Shown: in pieces, positions 8,585-22,297 of the stretch
Numbering within the stretch: position 1 is the first letter of the stretch
Layout: each line of letters opens with the position of its first letter
Assembly: GCA_030278955.1 (NCBI GenBank)
Contig: JAOANR010000014.1
Coordinates: forward strand, 27,282,068 to 27,346,067
Source: Hygrophila difformis
Taxonomy: Eukaryota; Streptophyta; Magnoliopsida; Lamiales; Acanthaceae
Length of the DNA: 64,000 bases
Direction of reading: 5' to 3'
Made by a program: the position numbers and the translations under genes
Notes under the pieces: model-generated
Seen by the model: only the letters and a program-made list of their open reading frames with translations
What the model was told of the DNA's origin: nothing
Databases searched by the model: none

Positions 8585-10773
8585 CCCTAATTTTGTGTAA
8601 CCAATGTAACCGATATCGTTTCAACTTTAGTGTAACGGGATTTTCAAAAATATATCTTTATCGTATCACAAGATTTCGATCGTTGTTTAGAAATTTCAAG
8701 ATTTCACAAGTTTAAAACTGATCGATGTCACAGTTTACGCCTTTTCAGTTTAAAAATCCATTTCTTAGGCGATTGATACGAAATTTTCACAGTAGCTCAA
8801 AAACATCCCAACGAACAACTTTCATGTTTCGAGTTTTACGGAAAAAAGATGGGAAGCATGTCAAAAATCAAGTTTTCTACACAAACAGTATGCTGCCAGG
8901 ATTCAGGTTTGACACCGTTCAAAGATTTGAACTTTTAACATATCAAATGGACTCCAAAAATTCTGAAATTTTATATGCACATACTAGACATGATTACCTA
9001 CAACTTCTGTTTAGATCATAAAGATTAGTTCGGACTAGAAATGATAGAAATATGCTCATCAAGTTCGGTTAAGGAAACTGTCAACTTTTGAAAATTCTTT
9101 AAAAATGCAGAATATGTCCGACCCGATTTGGGGTATCAAAACTCGATGAAAATCTCTGAAATTTTTACACACTATAGCTTAAGATCTTAGGATCAAAATC
9201 TTAGTTTTGAGTTTTTCGGTTTGAACACTCGAAGTAAGCGTTTTGGTCGGATTTCAGAAAACACGTAGATTGGGGTTTTTAGGTTCGATTTTAACGTTTC
9301 GTTTTAGATCCAATGTTTCGGATGCCTTTAAACCACCCATATTGATATGGAAGTTATTAACTTACAGTAAGTGAGTTCTTGAACGTCCTAGGGTCAATTG
9401 ATTTGTCCAAAATCGCCACGGACGGATCTACGCAACACGTTCTTCTTCTCCTTTGGCCACGAACGTGTTTGCAAGTAAAGATCCGCAAGTTAGAATGATG
9501 GTTATGATCTTAAAACAATAAGGAAACCTGATTTACATCTAGGAGTATAGGCTCTTACAATCACTAAACCATAATAACCATATTTGTCGTTTTGGCTACA
9601 AGAGGGGGCGGCCCAACGAGCTCCACCAAGTGCACTTACCCTCAAGAAATAATTAAAGCATCCCACTCGATCATATTTCACAAAGTTTCAAAATCCACAT
9701 TTTAATAATTTCAAAACATATTTACATTTCCAGAATTTACGCATTTCAAAAAGAGTGAGAATCGACTCATCTTCATCGAGAACACAACATGGATTCTACC
9801 GGAAGAATTTAAAACTGTGGCAGAATTCAGAATCGCCTTTGGAAATATAGCAAATCATTTTCAAAAATTCCGAAACTTTTACAGGAACTAGAAAACACCA
9901 AGATGAACATTTTTCATAGAAATAGGCATCTTCAAATTCGGACTCTAAATAGGCCATTTAAATCGATTTCAGAAAACACTGATCCAAGGATTTTAAAAGC
10001 TTCAGGGAATCAGACCATAGTATGTTCAAAAATTCATAACTTTTACGAGAGTGTTTCTAAAATCATAAAATTTGACGGAGACATTCTAGACACAATATGG
10101 AACAAAACTCTCGAAGACATCAACCAAAAATAACCAACATAGGCTGATCCAAAATGTACATCAAAATCGGACTCATCAAAAATCAATTCTGACAGCAAAT
10201 CTGTAGCAGAATACCAGATCGGATTTCGGGCTTAAAACAACTCCAAAAATTCTAAAAATTTACAGAGATCATCTTTAGAATGTTAGAAACATTTTTCATT
10301 TAGGAAGGATTTCCCAAAAATGCACGGATCCAAGTCAAAAATGCGAGGCAACAGAAACTAGTCATGAAAACACCCTAGTTGACAGATTTGCAGTTGTGGG
10401 TAAGGATGATGGATTTCGATTTTTGTATACTTAAAACTTGGATTGGGATCTCCAAGACTTGAAGTAGAGAAGATTAACTTACCATCTATGAAGTGGTATC
10501 AAGAAATTCTCAAATCCAAGCCTTTAGGATGTCCAAAGTCCACAACTCCATTGCTATTCCTCTACAAAGCTACTGGATGAAGAGATTGGATGTTGAAGAA
10601 AGCCTTCCTTGCTTGACCAACTAGAAGAATACTCATAAATCCCACCAACACTTTCTCAAGTTTTTCTAAAATTAGCAATGATGGGAGTGGAATCCAAATG
10701 GCTGCCTTTGGTAGCTAAATGAGGGTATTAAATAAACGTTCACAAGATTTCTATCCACCCTAGAGTGTTATAG

Positions 10774-10838
10774 GAGTCACAAGTCACATGGGAGACACAA
10801 GTCACATGGGAGACACAAGTCACATGGGAGTCACATGC
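10774..10838. repeat. 18-bp minisatellite in C LTR, copy number differs between LTRs
   Basis: The unit AGACACAAGTCACATGGG and a related first copy occur three times here and twice in the right LTR (about 20793-20838). The 18-bp difference accounts for the LTR length difference apart from the LINE insertion, so it arose after C integrated or during reverse transcription. Confidence 0.85.
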
Positions 10839-11949
10839 ACAACCTAACAAAGTTGGCACTCATTATGGTATATGTCCAAAGACAGAGATGCTGGGACTAA
10901 ATGGCTTGGCCAAAAATTCTAAAATTTGACGTGCATAATCTAGACACAATTTGGAACAACTTTTTGTTGAACACTTTAAGTGATTCCCACTGTAGGTAGG
11001 TCAAATAATTCGATTCTTATAGCTAAAAGTTTTTGTCAGCTTGTATCCTAATGGTAATGGTGTGAATGACTTTATCACTTCATAATTCAATTCTTATTAC
11101 TCTAATTGTGGCCCCAATACCTTATAATAATAATAAGAATAATATGTATATATATTTATATATATATATATACTAAAATAATAATTAAGTGATCTTGTAA
11201 GTCATACATAGCTCCAAAAAGGAATATATTCCTTATTTGAAAATGACAAGATATGATTAATATTCCACCCTACGATTTCAAACAATAGTCAAATTATTCC
11301 CAATTATATTATGGCATTCTAGAATAATTCCATAAATAAAAATATGGGTAGAATGATTAATTAAGGATATATAGAAAATAGATAATTCTCATTATAATTT
11401 AAACATATGAATATATACATGTATATACATGTGTACATGTTTGGAAAGATTATTTCAAGACCAAGGTATATATATGTGTATATAAACTTGTATATGGATT
11501 TAAAATATTCTATGAACCATATACTTATTACAATTGATATTGAAATCCATATATTTATTTGAAAAGACAAATATATATATAATTTTTCAAAGTATGTTTT
11601 GTAGAAAATAATATACTAATCCTTAAGCAAATATTTGAACATATAAATATATATAGATTTGATTAAAACTCTACTTAGTGAATTGATCAAAAATATATAT
11701 TCTTACATATATATCGGGCAATTTCTATGGCATTACAATCTACCCCCCTTAAGAATGAACTTCGTGACCGATTGATTGATTGTGGTTGTGTCATTGTGTT
11801 TTGTTGTTTGATATTATTTGACTGAACCCAGAATTGAAATTTCCAAGTTGCCTACGTACCCCGTGAAGGGATCAAGTCATTACGTAGTTCAAAACAATTT
11901 GAATTTGTTTATTTATTGATTTGGGACACATAATATCCGGGTTGTTACA

Positions 11950-11962
11950 TCCTTCCCCCCTT
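11950..11962 (-). other. Polypurine tract of C
   Basis: Minus strand AAGGGGGGAAGGA directly precedes the LTR start TGTAACAACC. It follows the polyprotein stop by only about 10 bp. Confidence 0.85.
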
Positions 11963-11972
11963 AAGATTACAG

Positions 11973-14900
11973 TTATGTCCCCATAACTGTGGTTGCACCG
12001 TCTTGGAATAGGGTCGGGTAACGCTCCTTCATGTCGGCCTCTAACTCCCATGTCGCTGTTTCACTTTCATGGTTCGACCAAAGAACCTTGACCATTCTCA
12101 CGGTTTTGTTCCTTGTTACTCTCTCCTTAACATCGAGTATTTGTACCGGAATTTCCTCATAGCTCAAGTCATCATCCAATTCAATTCCTTCCGGTTGGAG
12201 TATATGGGTCGGATCATGCACATACTTCTTCAATTGTGATACGTGGAACACATTGTGAACTCGAGCCAATTGTGGCGGTAAGGCTAGACGATATGCTAGA
12301 TTCCCGACTTTTTCTAGAATTTCATAAGGTCCTATATATCGAGGACTTAACTTTCCTCGTTTGCCAAAACGCATAACCCCCTTCATCGGTGATATCTTTA
12401 ACATGACCTTATCTCCAACTTGAAATTCTAGGTCTTGCCGTCTCACATCGGCATAACTTTTCTATCTGTCTTGGGCCACTTTCATCTTTCCTTGAATCAC
12501 TTTGATTTGTTGGGTCATATCTTCTACGATTTGTGGTCCTACTACCACTGTCTTATCACTCCCTTCCCAACTCAACGGACTTCGGCACCTTCGACCATAC
12601 AATGCCTCGAATGGTGCCATGCCGATGCTAGCATGGTAGCTATTGTTGTAGGAAAATTCAATTAGGGGTAAATGATTTTCCCAGCTACCCTTAAACTCTA
12701 GGACACACGCTCTCAGCATGTCCTCCAATGTTTGGATTGTTCTCTCAGTTTGTCCATCCGTCATTGGGTGGAATGCGGTGCTCATCTTAATCTGCGTACC
12801 GAGAGCTTCTTGTAACTTGATCCAAAAGTGAGAGACAAATCTACTGTCTCTATCGGAGATAATGTCATGTGGTACCCCGTGTCTTTGTACCACATTGTCA
12901 ATATACGCTCTTGCTAATTGGTCCATGGTCCAAGTGTCCTTCATTGGAATAAAAATGGCCGTCTTCGTTAGCCTATCGACAATCACCCATATCTTATTCA
13001 TCCCTCTTGGTGATCGTGGTAATCCCGAAACGAAATCCATCGAGATACTATCCCACTTCCAACTCGGGATTTCCAATGGTTGCATCAATCCTAAGGGTTT
13101 TTGTCGCACGGCTTTGACCTTTTGGCACGTGAGGCATCTCGCTACAAATTCTGCCACTTCATTCTTCCTCCTCGGCCACCAGTAAATCTTCCTCAAATCC
13201 TTATATAATTTGTCGCCTCCAGGGTGAACCGAGTAAGGTGTGTTATGCCCTTCTTCCATCAATCTTTGTTTTATCTCCACGCATTTCTGTGGTACACACC
13301 ATCTTCCCTTGAAACGAATGCTTCCGTCCTCATGGATAGCAAATCCTACCGCCTTCCCGTTGGCAATGTTCTCCTTAATCCTTTCCAACTTTGAGTCGCC
13401 CGGTTGGGCGAGTTTGATCTCGTCAAATATGGTCGATTCGACTACCATTGCGTTGACCATTTCATTTACAGTGCCCGAATGCACTAGTTCTAAGCTCAAT
13501 CTTGCCAAGTCCATATACAATGCCGGCGGAATCACCAACGAATTCGCTACATGTTGGGTCTTCCGGCTTAAGGCATCGGCTACCACGTTGGCCTTCCCTT
13601 CGTGGTAAGAAATTTCGAGATCGTAGTCCTTGATTAGTTCCAACCACCTCCGTTGTCTCAGATTTAACTCCTTTTGAGTGAATATGTATTTGAGGCTTTT
13701 GTGGTCTGTGAACATCCGACACTTTCTCCCATAGAGGTAATGTCTCCATATTTTCAGAGCGAACACGACTGCCGCCAACTCCAAGTCGTGTGTCGGGTAG
13801 TTCGCTTCATGAGGTTTCAATTGACGCGAAGCATATGCAATGACTCTCGAGTCTTGCATCAAAACACATCCTAGACCTTCCTTCGAAGCGTCACTGTAAA
13901 CCTCGAAGTCACCATGCTCTGATAGTAGTGCTAATACGGGTGTAGTGGTGAGTCGCTTTTTCAGTTCTTGAAACGCGGACTCACACTCACTGGTCCAGTC
14001 ATATTTCACCCCTTTCTTTAACAGCTGGGTCAACGGGCGTGCGATTTTCGAGAAGTCCTTCACAAATCGCCTATAATAACCAGCTAGTCCAAGGAAGCTC
14101 CGTATTTCAGTTGGACTCGTCGGCGATACCCATTCCGTCACCGCCGAAATTTTTGCCTGATCCACTGAAACTCCAGTGGCGGATACTATGTGCCCAAGGA
14201 ATGCTACTTCCTTCAACCAAAAGTCGCATTTGGATAGTTTGCCATAGAGTTGGTTCTTGCGCAAAGTCCCTAACACTTGGTGCAAATGTTGGGAATGCTC
14301 CTCCTCGCTTCTCGAGTAGATCAGGATGTCGTCGATGAACACCACGACGCATTGATCTAACAATTCTCTAAATACATTGTTCATGAGGTTCATGAACATT
14401 GCAGGTGCATTTGTTAACCCAAAGGATAATACTGTGAACTCGTAGTGTCCATAACGAGTTCGGAATGCCGTCTTCGGGATATCCTTCTCCGCAATCCTCA
14501 ACTGGTGATAACCGGATCGCAAGTCGATCTTTGAGAACACCGACGCCCCCTTCAATTGATCAAATAAGTCCTCAATCCTTGGTAATGGATACTTGTTCTT
14601 GATGGTTACTTGATTGAGTCCTCTGTAGTCGATGCAAAGGCGTAGTCCTCCGTCCTTCTTTTTAACAAATAAGACCGGTTCTCCCCACGGGGACGTACTT
14701 GGTCTTATGTATCCTTTCTCCAACAACTCTTCGAGTTGTTCCTTTAACTCTTTCATTTCCAGTGGCGCCATGCGGTAAGGAGCCTTTGAAACAGGTTCCG
14801 TTCCCGGGATGAGATCTATGGTGAATTCAAGATCTCTCTCAGGTGGCATACCAGGGATGTCTTCAGGAAATACGTCCGGGTATTCTCTCACCACTGGGAT

Positions 14901-16691
14901 GTTGTCAACCTTGCTCTCTTCCGCCTCAAGGTTGTGAACGTAGCATGCATACAACGCGTATCCCTTATGCATTAAGCTACGAAGCTTGAGAGCGTTAACA
15001 ACCTTGTTGTTCCTCTTAGGGGGTTGAGAGTAAAAGATGACTCTCTTTCCCCTACCTTTCGACAAGGTGATCTTCTGCTTTTGACATTCTATCACCGCTT
15101 TATACCGGGTCAACCAATCCATTCCCAGTATAACGTCGAAGTCCCTTAAATTAAATTCTACCAAGTTTGCGAAAAATTCTATGTTCTTGATAACTATCGG
15201 AATTCCGTTATAACGTTTAGAGCATGGTACTACCTCTCCTGAAGGTAGTTGAATTTCTAAGTTAATCAGTTCGCACTTAGGTAGATCTAGTTCAGATAAG
15301 ACTCTTGATGATATAATCGAACAACTAGCTCCTGAGTCAAACAGAACTTTAAGGGGTGTACTTAAAACATGGAACGTACCTGCCATCACGTCACCCTGCA
15401 TAGGCACATCTGCTTGGTTGATAACATTCAACCGCCCCATTGGCCGTCCTTGATTGCCCTGCTGATCCCGGTTCGGGTTCTGATTCTGTTGCTGATTTGG
15501 ATTCTGTGGAGGGCGTTGATTCTGGTTGAAATTCTGATTCTGAGGGGGTCTGTACCCTTGATTGTTACCGTTCCGCCCATTTTGATTACGAGGCTGTGCT
15601 GGCCCCATAATCAAGTCCTCCCGCTTGGTGATGTTTTCAATTCGAGTCCGGCACTCATTCACCCGATGACCAAATCGACCACACCGGTAGCATGCGCCCT
15701 GTTGGGGGCATCCCCTAATCAAGTGAGGTCTCCCACATCTTGGGCATGGTGGCACAGGGTTACCTTGGAAAAAGGTTCTCCCACCATTTCCCCTATTGTT
15801 GTTCTGAGGGGGTCTGTTCAGGCCTCCCCGAAAGTTGTTTCCTCCAGAATTGTTACCGGATCGACTATCCCTGTTCCTCTTATCTTGTCCCTGAGGTCCC
15901 CGGCTGGACTCTCCACTCATCCTCCTCTTCAGTTGTTGCACCCTTGCAACAGCAACTGCACGATCATACACTGCTTGCAGGTCCGGGTAATGGACGCCAG
16001 TGATCACTTCCCGTATGGTCAAGTTCAACCCCATCTCGAATTTTTGTGCCTTCTCGACGTCTGTCGGTACTAGTCTTGGTGCGAAGCGCACCAACTCCTT
16101 GAATCGAGTGTAATACTCTTGTACAGTCTGCCCGCCTTGTCTTAATGACAAAAACTCCTCGTACATGGCCGCCTTCGTACTCAGGGGGTAAAATCGGTCC
16201 CTGAGCAGTTCCATCATTTCAGTCCATGAATAGGGCTCCTCGTCCTCTCGTATCTTTCCCTGGGTGGCTTGCCACCAGTCGTCTGCTTCACCCCCCAAGT
16301 AGTATGAGGCCACATGCACCTTTTCCCCTTCTGGGCACTTAACCGCGCTTAACAACTTGTCGAAGGTCCTAATCCACTCCTCTAGTTTTGCAGGGTCTTC
16401 CTCGCCGGCGTAGTGCGGCGGGTGGTATGGGTTCACCATGGCTAGGTAATTAATGCGAGCCTGTGGTGGAGGTGCCGCAGCCGCTTGGCCCTGGTTCACC
16501 TGCGCGTTCCCTAGCGCAATGAGAACCTCTTCTAGAGTGCGTAGGCGATTACCCATGTTGTTTGGTATAGGGCCTGCTGGCTCTTCCTGAGCGTGTACAC
16601 CCACGTTTGGTATCGGCATGTCGGGTTGCCTAGGTATTTCGTTGGTATTGGGAGGAATGGGCTGGATGCGCGGTCTCCTTCTCGGTGCCAT
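11973..16691 (-). pseudogene. Gag-pol polyprotein of C, one in-frame TAG
   Basis: One frame of 1573 codons, read from [14 protein letters not shown], is broken only by TAG at 12462-12464, where related copies would have Gln (AQDR then stop then KSYADV). Rough positions: gag capsid 80-260; two zinc knuckles 316-347 ([13 protein letters not shown] and [14 protein letters not shown]); protease FDSGAS at 451; reverse transcriptase about 620-800 with catalytic FIDD near 786; RNase H Asp near 933; integrase HHCC 1148-1191 and D1218, D1280, E1316 with the D35E spacing; chromodomain near the end (VQILDVKERV to YPTLFQ). It would make the particle, copy RNA to DNA and integrate it. The stop removes the integrase C-terminus and chromodomain unless read through. 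Confidence 0.93.
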
Positions 16692-16846
16692 TCTGTTGCA
16701 AGAACAAGTGATTTAGATTTTAAGGAAAATATAATAGAGGGTTTATACAATGATTTTCTTTTAATAAGTGGTATTAGGGGATTTCAGGGTTTTGGGTTTT
16801 AAGGTACCCTTGTTTGATTGTTATCTCTTTATTAAATACATATATG

Positions 16847-16918
16847 TTGTTGGGACTCGAGGTACTCGTTAATCAGTTTTATCATAAGGTTGATCACGTT
16901 CGCGTTTGGTTTGGCCAT
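16847..16918 (-). pseudogene. 24-codon stump of the coiled-coil ORF upstream of C gag
   Basis: The minus strand reads MAKPNANVINLMIKLINEYL then ESQQ, a clear match to the start of the small ORFs of D and B (MAEPNANM, then ESQQH or EGQQH). Homology stops after Gln-Gln. It lies between the primer site and gag, so the extra ORF was ahead of gag in an ancestor and was mostly lost in C. Confidence 0.75.
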
Positions 16919-17557
16919 CTAATGTCAACAAGGTAGGTTAGAGTTAGAACATGCCAAATGTAAAGTTAGGAGATGCAAAAATTTAAATCTATATGCAAGT
17001 ATGCATATGCAATCCCCCAATGAGTTTTAATTTTTACATGCATTTATTTATCCATGGGTTTTAAAAATAATTTATCCTCATGGATAATCTAGAAATAAGG
17101 AAAAAGGTTTTGGCCACTATATTGGGCCAAAAGTAATAAATTATTTGGGCTTAAGTAAAAACAAAGGTATTGGGCCAAAATAATTGGGCTTATCATGATA
17201 ATTAATTTTTGAGCCAAAAATAATTAATCCTTGGGTTTAAAATATTACACTAAGTAAATAAAATTTTTGGCTCAAAATAATAAACATTTGGGCTTTATTT
17301 ATAAATAAAGGTATTGGGCTAAAAATAATTTCTTGGGCTTCTAAAAAAAATTTTTGGGCTCAAAATTTGGGCTTTAACTTCAAAATAATAATTGGGCTCT
17401 TTAAAATATATTACTAGTTTAGAAATAACAACTTTAAAAATAATAACACTTAAAAATAATAGTTTAAAAAATATTCCGGGTTCTTTAAAATAGTAGTTTT
17501 AAAATATTCCGGGCTCTTTAAAATAATAGCTTTAAAATGTGCACTCTGATACCACAT
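16919..17557 (-). promoter_or_regulatory. C leader: TGGGCY cluster and tRNA-Met primer-binding site
   Basis: The primer site TGGTATCAGAG (17544-17554) is 3 nt from the LTR. About ten TTGGGCC/TTGGGCT words lie at 17115-17400 in AT-rich DNA. No coding frame is supported; the ORF over 17450-17638 is a shadow across the LTR junction. Confidence 0.8.
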
Positions 17558-20500
17558 TGTAACACCCCGGTTTTGGTAACCCAGGCCGGGATGCCACCGC
17601 CACACCTCCCTAGCAAGACACGGTTTCTCCGAGCTCACTAAAGAGATGCAAGGCTATGGTTTTTCAGAATTTAAAATATTCAAACAGCCTATTCATATAT
17701 AATTTAAAAATAATACATCAAAGTTGCAGCGGAAATATAAGCCGTGCAGCGGAAATAAAGTGTATGCAGCGGAATTTAAAATATAGGGCCGACATGGCCA
17801 AAACACGGGTTAAACAGGCCCGTTCATGCGAGTCATGTAAAGTAAATAATTAAATGCCCAACATGATTCCCCAATGTATGATCATGCTCCGTACTCTGTA
17901 AAAAAATGAACAACGGTTTTTATCAGTATTATAAAATACTGAGTAAGTCAATCCTCACATAGCAATAAAGGGGTTAGATTTTTAATAATTAAGATAAAAC
18001 TTTTTGTCATACATAAAAACATTTTATTTACCAATTTTTTAAAAAAAATACGAATATAATTGCATACTTTAAAGACACATTTAATTTCATAATTAAAAAT
18101 TTAAGCATGGGCAATTATTTAAGACATGATTTAAAAACATGAATAATACCGTAAGTAAATAAATAAAAATTTGAGCTTTTAAAATTCTCCCCGTTACGCC
18201 ATCATCTCAACAATATATCATTTAGTCGGTGATCCGGCGGCCGCAGCCAATTTCATAAATATCATTTAGCCGGTGATCCGGCGGCCGCAGCCAATTTCAT
18301 AAGTATCATATCTCATTTAGCCGGTAGCCCGGCGGCCGCAGCCTATCCGCCATACCCAGTACCACTCCGTCGAGCCTCGAGTAACCCATACGGATACACC
18401 CGAGAGGGTAGGCCCGTTGGCTCTTGTAGCCAAATCCGCCATATCCAGTACCACTCCGTCGAGCCTCGAGTAACCCATGCGGATACACCCGAGAGGATAG
18501 GCCCAAAAATAAGATGCCGTTTTGGCAATCTTTCGCGCGTAGTAACCAATGCCGTTTTGGCACGAAATGAATAATTAGGAGGGCACCCTGCAGAGCACTC
18601 ATCCCCTAATTTTGTGTAACCAATGTAACCGATATCGTTTCAACTTTAGTGTAACGGGATTTTCAAAAATATATCTTTATCGTATCACAAGATTTCGATC
18701 GTTGTTTAGAAATTTCAAGATTTCACAAGTTTAAAACTGATCGATGTCACAGTTTACGCCTTTTCAGTTTAAAAATCCATTTCTTAGGCGATTGATACGA
18801 AATTTTCACAGTAGCTCAAAAACATCCCAACGAACAACTTTCATGTTTCGAGTTTTTCGGAAAAAAGATGGGAAGCATGTCAAAAATCAAGTTTTCTACA
18901 CAAACAGTATGCTGCCAGGATTCAGGTTTGACACCGTTCAAAGATTTGACCTTTTAACATATCAAATGGACTCCAAAAATTCTGAAATTTTATATGCACA
19001 TACTAGACATGATTACCTACAACTTCTGTTTAGATCATAAAGATTAGTTCGGAGTAGAAATGATAGAAATATGCTCATCAAGTTCGGTTAAGGAAACTGT
19101 CAACTTTTGAAAAGTCTTTAAAAATGCAGAATATGTCCGACCCGATTTGGGGTATCAAAACTCGATGAAAATCTCTGAAATTTTTACACTGTATAGCTTA
19201 AGATCTTAGGATCAAAATCTAAGTTTGGAGTTTTTCGGTTTGAACACTCGAAGTAAGAGTTTTGGTCGGATTTCAGAAAACACGTAGATTGGGGTTTTTA
19301 GGTTCGATTTTAACGTTTCGTTTTAGATCCAATGTTTCGGATGCCTTTAAACCACCCATATTGATATGGAAGGTATTAACTTACAGTAAGTGAGTTCTTG
19401 AACGTCCTAGGGTCAATTGATTTGTCCAAAATCGCCACGGACGGATCTACGCAACACGTTCTTCTTCTCCTTTGGCCACGAACGTGTTTGCAAGTAAAGA
19501 TCCGCAAGTTAGAATGATGGTTATGATCTTAAAACAATAAGGAAACCTGATTTACATCTAGGAGTATAGGCTCTTACAATCACTAAACCATAATAACCAT
19601 ATTTGCCGTTTTGGCTACAAGAGGGGGCGGCCCAACGAGCTCCACCAAGTGCACTTACCCTCAAGAAATAATTAAAGCATCCCACTCGATCATATTTCAC
19701 AAAGTTTCAAAATCCACATTTTAATAATTTCAAAACATATTTACATTTCCAGAATTTACGCATTTCAAAAAGAGTGAGAATCGACTCATCTTCATCGAGA
19801 ACACAACATGGATTCTACCGGAAGAATTTAAAACTGTGGCAGAATTCAGAATCGCCTTTGGAAATATAGCAAATCATTTTCAAAAATTCCGAAACTTTTA
19901 CAGGAACTAGAAAACACCAAGATGAACATTTTTCATAGAAATAGGCATCTTCAAATTCGGACTATAAATAGGCCATTTAAATCGATTTCAGAAAACACTG
20001 ATCCAAGGATTTTAAAAGCTTCAGGGAATCAGACCATAGTATGTTCAAAAATTCATAACTTTTACGAGACTGTTTCTAAAATCATAAAATTTGACGGAGA
20101 CATTCTAGACACAATATGGAACAAAACTCTCGAAGACATCAACCAAAAATAACCAACATAGGCTGATCCAAAATGTACATCAAAATCGGACTCATCAAAA
20201 ATCAATTCTGACAGCAAATCTGTAGCAGAATACCAGATCGGATTTCGGGCTTAAAACAACTCCAAAAATTCTAAAAATTTACAGAGATCATCTTTAGAAT
20301 GTTAGAAACATTTTTCATTTAGGAAGGATTTCCCAAAAATGCACGGATCTAAGTCAAAAATGCGAGGCAACAGAAACTAGTCATGAAAACACCCTAGTTG
20401 ACAGATTTGCAGTTGTGGGTAAGGATGATGGATTTCGATTTTTGTATACTTAAAACTTGGATTGGGATCTCCAAGACTTGAAGTAGAGAAGATTAACTTA

Positions 20501-21949
20501 CTATCTATGAAGTGGTATCAAGAAATTCTCAAATCCAAGCCTTTAGGATGTCCAAAGTCCACAACTCCATTGCTATTCCTCTACAAAGCTACTGGATGAA
20601 GAGATTGGATGTTGAAGAAAGCCTTCATTGCTTGACCAACTAGAAGAATACTCATAAATCCCACCAACACTTTCTCAAGTTTTTCTAAAATTTGCAATGA
20701 TGGGAGTGGAATCCAAATGGCTGCCTTTGGTAGCTAAATGAGGGTATTAAATAAACGTTCACAAGACTTCTATCCACCCTAGAGTGTTATAGGAGTCACA
20801 AGTCACATGGGAGACACAAGTCACATGGGAGTCACATGCACAACCTAACAAAGTTGGCACTCATTATGGTATATGTCCAAAGACAGAGATGCTGGGACTA
20901 AATGGCTTGGCCAAAAATTCTAAAATTTGACGTGCATAATCTAGACACAATTTGGAACAACTTTTGTGTTGAACACTTTAAGTGATTCCCACTGTAGGTA
21001 GGTCGAATAATTCGATTCTTATAGCTAAAAGTTTTTGTCAGCTTGTATCCTAATGGTAATGGTGTGAATGACTTTATCACTTCATAATTCAATTCTTATT
21101 ACTCTAATTGTGGCCCCAATACCTTATAATAATAATAAGAATAATATGTATATATATTTATATATATATATACTAAAATAAAAATTAAGTGATCTTGTAA
21201 GTCATACATAGCTCCAAAAAGGAATATATTCCTTATTTGAAAATGACAAGATATGATTAATATTCCACCCTACGATTTCAAACAATAGTCAAATTATTCC
21301 CAATTATATTATGGCATTCTAGAATAATTCCATAAATAAAAATATGGGTAGAATGATTAATTAAGGATATATAGAAAATAGATAATTCTCATTATAATTT
21401 AAACATATGAATATATACATGTATATACATGTGTACATGTTTGGAAAGATTATTTCAAGACCAAGGTATATATATGTGTATATAAACTTGTATATGGATT
21501 TAAAATATTCTATGAACCATATACTTATTACAATTGATATTGAAATCCATATATTTATTTGAAAAGACAAATATATATATAATTTTTCAAAGTATGTTTT
21601 GTAGAAAATAATATACTAATCCTTAAGCAAATATTTGAACATATAAATATATATAGATTTGATTAAAACTCTACTTAGTGAATTGATCAAAAATATATAT
21701 TCTTACATATATATCGGGCAATTTCTATGGTATTACAATCTACCCTCCTTAAGAATGAACTTCGTGACCGGTTGATTGATTGTGGTTGTGTCATTGTGTT
21801 TTGTTGTTTGATATTATTTGACTGAACCCAGAATTGAAATTTCCAAGTTGCCTACGTACCTCGTGAAGGGATCAAGTCATTACGTAGTTCAAAACAATTT
21901 GAATTTGTTTATTTATTGATTTGGGACACATAATATTCGGGTTGTTACA
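17558..21949 (-). repeat. Element C 5' LTR (complete, 4392 bp)
   Basis: Starts TGTAACACCCC at 17558 and ends GTTGTTACA at 21949, flanked right by GGGGC, the presumed target duplication in the gag of E. It contains the hairpin-rich block (18219-18603), two runs of diverged modules of about 190 bp, TA microsatellites near 21150, and an internal polypurine-like tract with LTR start at 21737-21750. A TATA-like GATATATATG lies about 25 nt downstream of that internal start. Confidence 0.92.
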
Positions 21950-22297
21950 GGGGCATTTGATAGCATCCAAAAATTTATCAAAGGTACGGATCCACCCCTC
22001 TAGTTTGGCGGGATCTTCCTCCCCATCATAGTGTGGTGGTTGATAAGGACTTACCAAAGCTAGATAGTTGTTTCGAGCTACTGGCGGAGGTATTGCCGCT
22101 TGTGCCCTATGCACCTCGGCGTTTCCTAATGCTACGAGTACTTCCTCTACCGTCCTTAAACGTTCATCCATATTGTTGGGAATAGGAGGCGCTCGATCTC
22201 CTACGTTCAGAGGAATCTCATTGTTGTTAGGTGCGTTTGGGAGGTCAGTGTCGGTGCCGTTTGGGCTTACCTTCCTCGGTTTTCTCCTAGGTGTCAT
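21950..22297 (-). pseudogene. N-terminus of E gag, cut by element C
   Basis: 116 codons from MTPRRKPRKVSPNG to the capsid start (NYLALVSPYQPPHYDGEEDP, then WIRTFDKFLDAIKCP), after which the frame enters the C LTR. It closely matches the gag of A and, less closely, that of C ([20 protein letters not shown]). The remainder must lie left of C, outside the window. Confidence 0.9.

Larger units (their letters stand above)
7302..11949 (-). repeat. Element C 3' LTR (interrupted by D and by a LINE fragment)
   Basis: Position 7302 corresponds to 17793 of the right LTR. The copy ends GTTGTTACA at 11949 next to the polypurine tract. It carries a 458-bp LINE fragment plus a 15-bp duplication, and three copies of an 18-bp minisatellite where the other LTR has two. 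A second tract-like run with LTR start (AAGGGGGGTAGA then TGTAATGCC on the minus strand) lies inside at about 11737-11750. Confidence 0.9.
7302..21949 (-). mobile_element. Element C: nearly intact Tekay-clade Ty3/gypsy chromovirus
   Basis: C has two LTRs of about 4.4 kb, a tRNA-Met-type primer site, full gag-pol with chromodomain and a polypurine tract. The visible parts of its LTRs match in length except for an 18-bp minisatellite unit and one LINE insertion, and by eye differ at roughly 1 percent or less, so it is young. The right end joins gag of element E after codon 116. The first 235 bp of its left LTR lie beyond the window because D inserted at that point. Confidence 0.9.
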
